From: CAYYJS01 sp964472315
GTDB taxonomy: Bacteria; Verrucomicrobiota; Kiritimatiellia; UBA8416
NCBI GenBank assembly: GCA_964472315.1
Contig: CAYYJS010000039.1
Span: 1-30,258 of the forward strand
Length of the DNA stretch: 30,258 bases
Reading direction: 5' to 3'
Part shown: one piece after another, positions 7,902 through 15,074 of the stretch
How positions within the stretch are numbered: the first letter of the stretch is position 1
Layout: every line of letters starts with the position of its first letter
The notes under the pieces: generated by a model
Databases searched by the model: none
What the model saw: only the letters and a program-made list of their open reading frames with translations
Told to the model about the DNA's origin: nothing
Position numbers and translations under genes: made by a program

Positions 7902-7991
7902 GAGGAATCAGCCGAGAATAGCCTTGCTTTCCGCCGTTGCGACAGCCATAAACGTGCCTCATTCAACTGTCTATCCGAGGAGCCTGAATCC

Positions 7992-8879
7992 ATGAGCGAT
8001 ATGCCCCAGACGCCCGAGACACCGCACCATCACGATTCCGAACTCGAAACGTTGAGGGGGTTTATCAACGATTACGGGAAGCCGCTCGTTACGGCTGTCC
8101 TGGCCGTGGCCATTCTTGTGACAGGCTTCAACATCCTGCGCTCGCGCCGCGCCGCGCGGATTGAACGGGCCGCCCAGGAGTTGGCCATGGCGCGGTCCCC
8201 CATGGACCTGGAAGCCATTGTGGCCGATTACGGCAAGACGCCCTCCGCGCCGCTGGCACTGCTGGCCGCCGCGAAGACGCATTACGATAGCGGCAACTTC
8301 GAGGTGGCGCTCGGCAAGTACGAGGAATTCCTCGCCGGATACGGCACCCACCCGTTGGCGCCGGCGGCTGAACTGGGCAAGGTCCATTGCGTCGAAGCGC
8401 GCGGCGATAGCGCATCGCTCGCCGCGGCCGCGGCCGACTTCGAAGCCTTCGCGGCGAAGTACCCGGACAGCTACCTCGCGTCGCTGGCGATCTTCGGCAA
8501 GGCCCGGTGTCGGCAGGCCTCGGGCGACCTGGCGGGTGCGCAGCAGATCTACGAGGACTTCATCATGAACCATCCGAAGAGTTCCTGGCAGAGTTACGCG
8601 GAGACCCAGCGCGAGCAGCTCGATACCGCCATCAAGCGGGCGCGGACCCGTGTGACGACGCCGGAAGCGCCGGTTCTCGATGTCCCCGTGCCCGCCGCCG
8701 CACCCGAAGCGGCCGTGTCGGCGCCCGTGCCGGTCGCGCCCGTGGAGGTGCTGACGCCGGCTGAAGCGTCGGCCGGTGCCGCGGCCGCCACCTCGGTGCC
8801 ACCCGCCGAATCCGAAGCCGTGCCGACGCCAGCGCCCGCGCCAGAAGCCGGCGCGGCCGACCCCGCGGCCGGGCGATAG
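7992..8879 (+). CDS. Membrane-anchored TPR protein, YfgM-like
   Basis: The product is 295 aa. A short cytoplasmic N-terminus precedes one membrane helix at about 31-48 (PLVTAVLAVAILVTGFNI). TPR-like helical pairs follow from about 80 to 210 (APLALLAAAKTHYDSGNFEV, ASLAIFGKARCRQASGDLAG, AQQIYEDFIMNHPKS), then a low-complexity Ala/Pro/Val-rich tail of about 80 residues. The N-in anchor plus periplasmic TPR layout resembles YfgM/BamD-like helpers of envelope protein biogenesis, although BamD is a lipoprotein and this protein is not. GAGGAG at 7977-7982 supports the start. It is a single gene with a hairpin between it and the convergent SGNH gene. The precise role is unknown. Confidence 0.8.
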   Translation: MSDMPQTPETPHHHDSELETLRGFINDYGKPLVTAVLAVAILVTGFNILRSRRAARIERAAQELAMARSPMDLEAIVADYGKTPSAPLALLAAAKTHYDSGNFEVALGKYEEFLAGYGTHPLAPAAELGKVHCVEARGDSASLAAAAADFEAFAAKYPDSYLASLAIFGKARCRQASGDLAGAQQIYEDFIMNHPKSSWQSYAETQREQLDTAIKRARTRVTTPEAPVLDVPVPAAAPEAAVSAPVPVAPVEVLTPAEASAGAAAATSVPPAESEAVPTPAPAPEAGAADPAAGR

Positions 8880-8888
8880 GGTTGGGTT

Positions 8889-8908
8889 TCGGGCGGAATG
8901 CCGCCCGA
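8889..8908. terminator. Hairpin between convergent genes
   Basis: CGGGCGG-AATG-CCGCCCG, extended by an outer T-A pair, is a perfect 8-bp stem with a 4-base loop. It lies 10 bases after the TPR gene stop and 44 bases from the end of the opposite SGNH gene. There is no T-tract on either side, so it may act as a weak bidirectional terminator. Confidence 0.45.
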
Positions 8909-8951
8909 TGGGGCCCTCGCGGATCGCGGCGGCCTGGAGTTCCGCGCCCCG

Positions 8952-9587
8952 TCACCGGCTTTCGAGCCGGGCGGCCACCCATCCGGCGATGTAGGCGGCC
9001 TGCTGCCTTTGGACGTCGGGGGTGAAGTGGACTCCGTCGATGAAGATGGGGCCGTCCGCGGCCAGCCTCGACGTAAACGTGGCCAGATCGATTACTGGCA
9101 CGCCAGCCGCGGCCATGATGGCATCGGCGGCTTCGTTGTAGAGGTCGACGTCGGCTTGGATGCGGGTGAACCCGCATCCGCGTCGGGCGTGCAGCACATC
9201 GTCTACCGGCGTCGTCCGGACCCAGACCACGGCATCCGCGAGCCGCCGGCCCAGGGCGACGATGGCCGGCAGGTTCGCGCGATAGCGTTCGATCGGTACC
9301 TGGAATTCGCCCGTAGCCGGGTTGCCTTTGAGATCGTGAAGTCCGCAGTTGACGAGCAGCAGGTCTTCGTGTGGCCGATGCCGCGTGGCGACGAGAGCCT
9401 CGAGAAACGCCCGTACCATCGAACTGTCGCCGCCGTTGGCGCCCTGTGGGACATCGAGGTTCAGGAGCGCTTCGGCTTCGCCGCTCTTTCGCGAATACCG
9501 GTAGATACCCGTCAGCGCCCGTTCCAAGTAGGGGCCGTACTGGATCGAGATGCTGTCTCCAATCACATGAAGCCGAGGTGTCGCCAT
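8952..9587 (-). CDS. SGNH/GDSL-type hydrolase
   Basis: The product is 211 aa from the ATG at 9587, with GGGAG about 9 bases upstream. A longer frame reaches 9659 but adds unlike residues. Block I is LHVIGDSISIQYGPYL with the nucleophile Ser in GDS (S12). The oxyanion-hole block is LLVNCGLHDLK, where the family usually has GxND; here an Asn precedes Cys-Gly. Block V is DGVHFTPDV with the catalytic Asp-x2-His. The size fits single-domain SGNH esterases acting on acyl or acetyl groups of carbohydrates or lipids. No signal peptide is visible, so it is probably cytosolic. It is convergent with the TPR gene and otherwise stands alone. The substrate cannot be inferred. Confidence 0.82.
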   Translation of the reverse strand: MATPRLHVIGDSISIQYGPYLERALTGIYRYSRKSGEAEALLNLDVPQGANGGDSSMVRAFLEALVATRHRPHEDLLLVNCGLHDLKGNPATGEFQVPIERYRANLPAIVALGRRLADAVVWVRTTPVDDVLHARRGCGFTRIQADVDLYNEAADAIMAAAGVPVIDLATFTSRLAADGPIFIDGVHFTPDVQRQQAAYIAGWVAARLESR

Positions 9588-9781
9588 GGACCTATGCTCC
9601 CGCGTTGCGTCGTTATCGAAACCGACTTGTATGGTGGCAAGCGGCGGGGCGATGGTCAAACCCGAATCGTGGCGCGATGGGCCGCGGGGCGCCGAAGGAA
9701 TCGCGGCCGCCGTCTTGCGGTCGTGTGTGGCGTGCTCTAAACTGCGGTCGAGTCAGGAGTCTTCGAGCGAGTGGATGTGTC

Positions 9782-10282
9782 ATGCACAGGTCCGTTGGTT
9801 TCGCGTGTTCGGTTGTCCTTGTCGGTATGGTGTCCGCCGCATGTGGCGCGTCGCCGGTAGACGACCCCGTAGCGGCGCATTACGCGGCACGGCCCGAGGC
9901 GGTGCCGGCATGGGTGCGCGCCCTGCCGTGGTCGCGTGTCGTGTCGATGGCCGACTATCCCGGCGCCGCCGACGAGCGGCTCGCGGCCGCGCAGCGGACA
10001 CTTGCGGATCAAGGCGGCGGCGTCGTGTTCTTTCCGGCGGGCGTCTATCGGTTCGATCACGATATCCGGTACTGTTCGGGGCGCAGCGCCGTGGCGTTCT
10101 GTGGCGATGGCGTGTACGGCGGCATCAGCGTGACCAGCGGTACCACCGAGAACATCAGCATCCATGACAACCGCTACAGCGGAGAAGGCACACGGCACAT
10201 CGAAGTGTCCGACCTGTCCTGGGTCACCGGGCCGAACGAGAATCTCGAACCGCGATTGCCCGCGGCGCCGACGAAGGAGTAG
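9782..10282 (+). CDS. Shortened pectate-lyase-like lipoprotein (parallel beta-helix remnant)
   Basis: The product is 166 aa from the ATG at 9782. The N-terminus MHRSVGFACSVVLVGMVSAA then Cys resembles a lipoprotein signal with C21 as the lipidated residue. Residues about 50-90 (VVSMADYPGAADERLAAAQR and GGGVVFFPAGVYRFD) match the entry segment of Pectate_lyase_3/GH28-type right-handed beta-helices. In such proteins several hundred residues of coils follow. Here the chain passes straight to YCSGRSAVAFCGDGVYGG, a short SVTSGTTENISIHDNRYSG stretch and the end, so most of the helix and any active site are gone. It is probably an internally deleted remnant, although the frame is intact. It sits just upstream of the GT-C-like gene. 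Confidence 0.6.
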   Translation: MHRSVGFACSVVLVGMVSAACGASPVDDPVAAHYAARPEAVPAWVRALPWSRVVSMADYPGAADERLAAAQRTLADQGGGVVFFPAGVYRFDHDIRYCSGRSAVAFCGDGVYGGISVTSGTTENISIHDNRYSGEGTRHIEVSDLSWVTGPNENLEPRLPAAPTKE

Positions 10283-10342
10283 TGGACCCGGCCGTGCCGC
10301 CTCCGGTCGTGGCGGTCCAATCGTGGAGCGGAGCGAGGTGAC

Positions 10343-11917
10343 GTGGAGAAGCGGTTGAGCGAGCGATGCATGCCGGTATGGGTGACGCGCCTCGTCGCGT
10401 ACACGGCCACGGCGCTCTTCGCCGTCGGCATCGGCGTCATGATGACGCGTCACGAGATGTGGCGCGACGAGATACAGGCATGGCTGTTGGCACGGGATTC
10501 GGCCACGCCGTGGGCTCTACTGCACAACATGCGCTACGAAGGGCATCCGGGGCTGTGGCACCTGCTGCTTTGGGTCCCGGCACGGTTCACGGCGAACCCC
10601 GCGGCCATGCAGGCGGTGCATGCGGCTCTCGCAACCGGGGCCGTGTTCGTCCTGATGCGGTTCGCGCCCTTCCACCTCGTCACGCGCCTGTTGCTGGCGG
10701 GCGGCTACTTTTTCGCCTATGAATGGGCCGTCATCTCGCGGAACTATGCGATCAGCGTCCTGTTGTTTTTTCTTTTCGCCGCGCTGCACCGTCGGCGCTG
10801 GGCATGGTTCCCGCTGCAGGCGGCGCTGCTCTTCGCGCTCTGCCACGGCAATATCCATTCGATCGTGCTGGTGCTGGTGCTGGCGCCGGCACTGGCGATC
10901 GAATATGCCGTGGCGTACGCCGGTCGCCGGCACGAGGCGCAGCGCGCGTTGGGGCGCGTGGTGGCCGGGTTCCTGATCGTCGCGTGCGGTCTGGTCACCG
11001 GGATCCGCCAGGCCGCGCCGCCGACCGACTCGGGGTTCGCGCAAGACTGGACCTGGAGCTGGAAGATCGAGCGGGCGCGGGATACCGCGCGCCGCGTCTT
11101 CAACGCCTACCTTCCGCTGCCGCGGGACGCGCCTGACTTCTGGAACAGCAATCGCATCGCCGCGGATGTGCCTCCGGCATCGATGATTCCGTGGGCACTG
11201 ACCATTCTGGCGGTCGGTTGCGTCTTCTTTCTGACGCAGCCGTGGCCGATCGTGCCCTATTTGGCCGGATCGCTGGGGTTGCTGACCTTCTTCTACGTCA
11301 AGTATCCGGGTTCATACCGGCACCATGGGTTCCTGTTCCTGCACTTTGTGGTCCTGCTCTGGATGACCTGGGACTACCGGCGATGGCGGCTGCCGTGGCG
11401 TTGGGTCGATGCTCCGTTCGCCGGATGGCACCGGTATCGCGACGTGTTGCTGTGGCCACTGCTGGCTGTGCATGTCGCCGGGACCTGTGTGGCCGTGAAG
11501 AACGACTGGCTGGCGCCGTTCTCGCAAGGCAAAGCTGCAGCGGCATGGTTGCGCGACCGTTACGGCGACGGCGCCGGGGTGACCTTTGTCGGCGATCCCG
11601 CTCCGGCCGTCAGCACCGTGGTCGGCTATATGCCCATGGACCGGATCTACCAGGTGGGCCGCGGCGAGTTCGGCTCCTATGTCGTGTGGGATCGCAAATA
11701 CAAGCATGGCGGAACCCTGAGAGACGCGGTGGAGCGTCTGCGCGCGGAACAGACCAACGACCTCGTGCTGATTCTGGACCGTCCGCCGCCGCGGTTACAG
11801 GGTGCCGATGCCGTGTCGGTGGCGACCTTCACTGGCCCCGTCATCGCCGGCGAGCAATACCACATCTACCACGTTTCGAACCGCCCGCCGCGTCAGGCCG
11901 CCTCCGGCGCGCGTTAG
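10343..11917 (+). CDS. Multi-pass membrane protein, GT-C (GT39-like) glycosyltransferase candidate
   Basis: The product is 524 aa from GTG at 10343; an in-frame ATG at 10370 (MPVWVTRLVAY) is a good alternative start. About nine or ten hydrophobic helices fill residues 12-400, followed by a soluble C-terminal part of about 120 residues. Directly after the first helix comes EMWRDEIQAWLLARDS, a loop with acidic residues where dolichyl-phosphate-mannose-type and ArnT-type GT-C enzymes place their catalytic Asp/Glu, and then HNMRYEGHPGLWHLLLWVPA, also GT39-like. Such enzymes transfer sugars from polyprenyl-phosphate carriers on the periplasmic face. The acceptor and sugar are unknown. The gene is convergent with the toroid/propeller operon. 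The GT-C call is by architecture and loop pattern, not strong identity. Confidence 0.65.
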   Translation: MEKRLSERCMPVWVTRLVAYTATALFAVGIGVMMTRHEMWRDEIQAWLLARDSATPWALLHNMRYEGHPGLWHLLLWVPARFTANPAAMQAVHAALATGAVFVLMRFAPFHLVTRLLLAGGYFFAYEWAVISRNYAISVLLFFLFAALHRRRWAWFPLQAALLFALCHGNIHSIVLVLVLAPALAIEYAVAYAGRRHEAQRALGRVVAGFLIVACGLVTGIRQAAPPTDSGFAQDWTWSWKIERARDTARRVFNAYLPLPRDAPDFWNSNRIAADVPPASMIPWALTILAVGCVFFLTQPWPIVPYLAGSLGLLTFFYVKYPGSYRHHGFLFLHFVVLLWMTWDYRRWRLPWRWVDAPFAGWHRYRDVLLWPLLAVHVAGTCVAVKNDWLAPFSQGKAAAAWLRDRYGDGAGVTFVGDPAPAVSTVVGYMPMDRIYQVGRGEFGSYVVWDRKYKHGGTLRDAVERLRAEQTNDLVLILDRPPPRLQGADAVSVATFTGPVIAGEQYHIYHVSNRPPRQAASGAR

Positions 11918-12050
11918 CGCGAGTCCGCACGCTGCGCAGATTGATGTCCTTGTCCCTGAACCGCCCGGCCAGGCGGACGAACCGGTGGTGAGCCGCCTCC
12001 GTGCCCGGCGCGCTATGCCCTCCCTTCGGTCATACGGCCATTCGGCGGCG

Positions 12051-15000
12051 TCAGCGTGCGGGCGCGGCGTCGTTCCGGAAGCCGTAGATCGGGAGGATGC
12101 GGTAGTACACCTCGAGCGAGAGCGTCGCGAAAGCGGTTGTCACGGCCCGGCCCATTTCGCCGCCGTGACCGCCTCCCGACGGCGACCAACTGCCGGCCTC
12201 GGGGCCGGTCTTGTGCTGAATCGCGACGAGCACTTCCTTCATGCGCTCGTTCCATGTCTCCCAAATGGGTCCCTGGTACTGATAGAGCGCCAAGGTGCCA
12301 TAGTAGATGTAGTAGTAGTTCAGACGGCTGCCGTCGACGCCCTTGTCACCGAACGCCGGGCGTACCTTCATGTAGTCCGCGCTTTCGGTCATGTGAGGCT
12401 CGTCCGGCGGCACATGCGCCAACTGGCGGCAGAACATGCCCGTGGGGATCATTGCCGGCCGGTCCGGCGAGGGGCTCTGGTAACCGTAGATGCCGCCGGA
12501 CTGGCCGCCGGACACGCGTTTGAGCCAGGTGTCCGCATTAGCCAGCACGCCGGTACTGACGGGTACGCCCGACAACTCGGCGCTGCGCAGGGCCATGTAC
12601 TGCCAGCCGAACACGGACAGGTCGCCCTGCTCGCCGGGGCGGTAGCGCCAACCGCCGCCGGCCGATTGCGCCGCGCACACAAAAGCCACGGCGTTGCTCG
12701 CGACCTCCAGCAGCTTCGGATCCCGCGTCACCCCGTATGCTTCGCACAAGGCGATCGCCGACATGCCTTGGTCGTACATGTCGCCGCCCTGGCCGCGCAG
12801 ATCGCCGCCGGCCTTCATCTGCGCCAGGAGCCAGTCCAGCCCCTTGCGGACGACGTCGCGATAGGGACCATCCGCGTTATGCTTGGCGCCCCAGCCATAG
12901 TAGCACAGCAGCGCCAGCGATGTGGCGGCCACGTTGTGCCCCTGCTTGCCGCCGTGCCGCACGATATCCCAGCGTCCGTCGGATTCCTGATGGCGGGTGA
13001 ACCAGTCCAGCGCCTGCCCGATCGCGCCCTGCGTGGCCGCGCTGCCGCCGAGTTCCTCGACAATCTCGGTCGAAAGCTGGCCGGGGTTGGCCAGCAGTTG
13101 CGGAGAGATGGCCTGACCGTGGGCCTCGGGAAGGTCGAGTTGTTCCGGTGCGTTCATGCGCACCTGTCGCCCCGCGCCGGCGTGCTTCACCAGTAGTCCC
13201 GCGACATCGCCCGCCCCCTTGAGTTCCGGCAACTGGCCCCTGGCTTCGATCCCGGCGGAAGCCACCACCTGCTTGCCGCCCGTATCACGCGTCTGAAGCT
13301 GTCCTGGAGACGCTTCCGTGGCTCTGACCGCGAGCTCCTGAAGCGCAACCACCGGACGCACGGGCGAAGACTTGGGGACCGGGGTCGGCGTGAAGGTTAC
13401 CTCCACACGCACCGTCAGGTCCTCGATCTTCGGGTCCTCGACTTTGACCTCGGCCACTTCCTCCCGCGGTTGAACTTCCGGCGCTTCCAGTTCCACCTCG
13501 ATCGGCGTGAGCGCCCTCACGGGCACCATTTCGAGGCTCTTCAACGTGGGCAACGCGCGGGCGCCTTCGGACGGCGCAGACGGCGTGACAAACGTCACGA
13601 GCGACTCCGCGTGCGTGCGGGTTACGATCGGCGGCAGGTTCATCTGCACGGCGTGGGGCGTGAACTCCGGCATCGGCACCGGGTCCTGCGTCTGCTCCAC
13701 CACGAGCGACACCTCCGACGGCGGCAACTCCGTCACCGTCTCGCGCATCTCCAGCGCCAGTTTCTCCTGTGCCAGGGTGTCTACGCTGAGCGTGACCTCC
13801 ATCGTCTTCGGCTCCATACCGCCGACCAACTCCGATGAGATGATCCAGATCGCCGCCACGAGCAACACGACCACATGGAGGATGACCGACAGCATCAGGC
13901 ACTTGTGGAACAGGCTGGTCAGGTCGCGGTAGTGTCGCAGCAGGTAGACCAGCAGCGCGATGGCGGCGGCCAGGACGACAATCCACCACTTGATGCGGTT
14001 GAGCAGCGCGGTGAACATGTGCCAGCGCGTCAGGTCCACGCCCTCGATCACTTCGCGCGCCGCCGCCGCCCACGCCGCCGAACCGGCCGCCGTCCCGTCG
14101 GCATCCCGGTTCGATCCGAACATCAGGTCGAACCCCTCCATCCGGACGGCCGGTGCGGTTTCGTCGGCCGGGCTGTTGATGCCCGTGCCCTCGTTCTCCG
14201 CATCGAGGGCCTCGCCGTCAAGTATCCGCGAAGAGTAGATATCGAAACCGCCCGATCCGCCCTTGCGGTTGGAGGCGAAGTACACCCTGTCCCCGCGTGG
14301 CGTCACGGATGGCTCCTGATCGTCGGCCGGGGAGTTCAGCGCCTGGACCGCGTTGGCCGGACCGAAAACCATGGCCGACGCCGCGCCGGTGGTCGCCGGA
14401 GCCATCGCGGTCGCCGTGTAGAGATCGAAGTCGCGCGGTTTGTCCGCGTCCGATCCCGCCTCACCGGTCCGCGGGCGGTTCGAACAGAACCAGAGCCGCG
14501 CGCCATCGGCCGTCAGCGTCGGTCCCTGCTCATCATAGGCGGAGTTGACGGAGGCGCCCAGGTTGGTGGCGGCGGTGCAGTTCGTTCCGTCCCACTGAAC
14601 CGCCCACAGATCGAAGCCGCCGAGACCGCCGGGGCGATCGGAGGCGAACAGCAGCAGGCGACCATCGGCGCTCAGCGCGGGGCTGATCTCGTGCGACGGC
14701 GTATTGACGCCGGCCAGCGCCACCAATCCGGTCCAGCCAGTCCCGTCCCATGACGCCGCGAACAGGTCGGCATTGGTTGCGCCGAGGCGTCCGCGGGCGA
14801 TCACGACCAGCGTGTCGTCGGCGGAAAACGCCGGTTGGGGATCGTCGCCGACGGCGCCGAGGTCGCCGCGGACGCGGCGTGGCTCGTCCCACAGCGAGAG
14901 GCGAACGTCGCACGCGACCGCGGGTCGGCGAATGGATACGCCGTCGGCGTAGTTGCACCAGACCGTGCGCTGCATGCTCCGGACGATCGAAGCGATCAGC

Positions 15001-15074
15001 CCCGCGACTGCCAGCACGGCGAGCAACGGCAGTATCCAGCGGCGAATGCCAACGAGAATCGCGGAACGCTTCAC
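12051..15074 (-). CDS. PD40 propeller, TonB-like helix and toroid fusion protein
   Basis: The product is 1007 aa; the GTG start at 15074 overlaps the upstream stop as GTGA. Helix 1 is at about 13-31. A five-blade PD40 (TolB-like) region follows at about 60-325, with repeats such as LLFASDRPGGLGGFDLW and VYFASNRKGGSGGFDIY. Helix 2 is at about 362-379. After a short basic loop comes helix 3 at about 392-413 (LSVILHVVVLLVAAIW), where Ser396-x3-His400 matches the start of the TonB Ser-His motif. A Pro/Glu/Val-rich linker spans about 420-660, and an alpha/alpha toroid of the prenyltransferase/squalene-oxidase repeat type spans about 675-1000 (QESDGRW, GGGWRY). No DxDD cyclase motif is present. It is last in an operon with ExbB and ExbD, so I infer a Ton/Tol-like energy transducer with a toroid output domain. 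Confidence 0.85.
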   Translation of the reverse strand: MKRSAILVGIRRWILPLLAVLAVAGLIASIVRSMQRTVWCNYADGVSIRRPAVACDVRLSLWDEPRRVRGDLGAVGDDPQPAFSADDTLVVIARGRLGATNADLFAASWDGTGWTGLVALAGVNTPSHEISPALSADGRLLLFASDRPGGLGGFDLWAVQWDGTNCTAATNLGASVNSAYDEQGPTLTADGARLWFCSNRPRTGEAGSDADKPRDFDLYTATAMAPATTGAASAMVFGPANAVQALNSPADDQEPSVTPRGDRVYFASNRKGGSGGFDIYSSRILDGEALDAENEGTGINSPADETAPAVRMEGFDLMFGSNRDADGTAAGSAAWAAAAREVIEGVDLTRWHMFTALLNRIKWWIVVLAAAIALLVYLLRHYRDLTSLFHKCLMLSVILHVVVLLVAAIWIISSELVGGMEPKTMEVTLSVDTLAQEKLALEMRETVTELPPSEVSLVVEQTQDPVPMPEFTPHAVQMNLPPIVTRTHAESLVTFVTPSAPSEGARALPTLKSLEMVPVRALTPIEVELEAPEVQPREEVAEVKVEDPKIEDLTVRVEVTFTPTPVPKSSPVRPVVALQELAVRATEASPGQLQTRDTGGKQVVASAGIEARGQLPELKGAGDVAGLLVKHAGAGRQVRMNAPEQLDLPEAHGQAISPQLLANPGQLSTEIVEELGGSAATQGAIGQALDWFTRHQESDGRWDIVRHGGKQGHNVAATSLALLCYYGWGAKHNADGPYRDVVRKGLDWLLAQMKAGGDLRGQGGDMYDQGMSAIALCEAYGVTRDPKLLEVASNAVAFVCAAQSAGGGWRYRPGEQGDLSVFGWQYMALRSAELSGVPVSTGVLANADTWLKRVSGGQSGGIYGYQSPSPDRPAMIPTGMFCRQLAHVPPDEPHMTESADYMKVRPAFGDKGVDGSRLNYYYIYYGTLALYQYQGPIWETWNERMKEVLVAIQHKTGPEAGSWSPSGGGHGGEMGRAVTTAFATLSLEVYYRILPIYGFRNDAAPAR

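Noticed and set aside
12051..15074. Calling the toroid proteins squalene-hopene cyclases
   Set aside because: No catalytic DxDD motif, no hopanoid pathway genes nearby, and fusion to propellers and ExbBD points to an envelope role.
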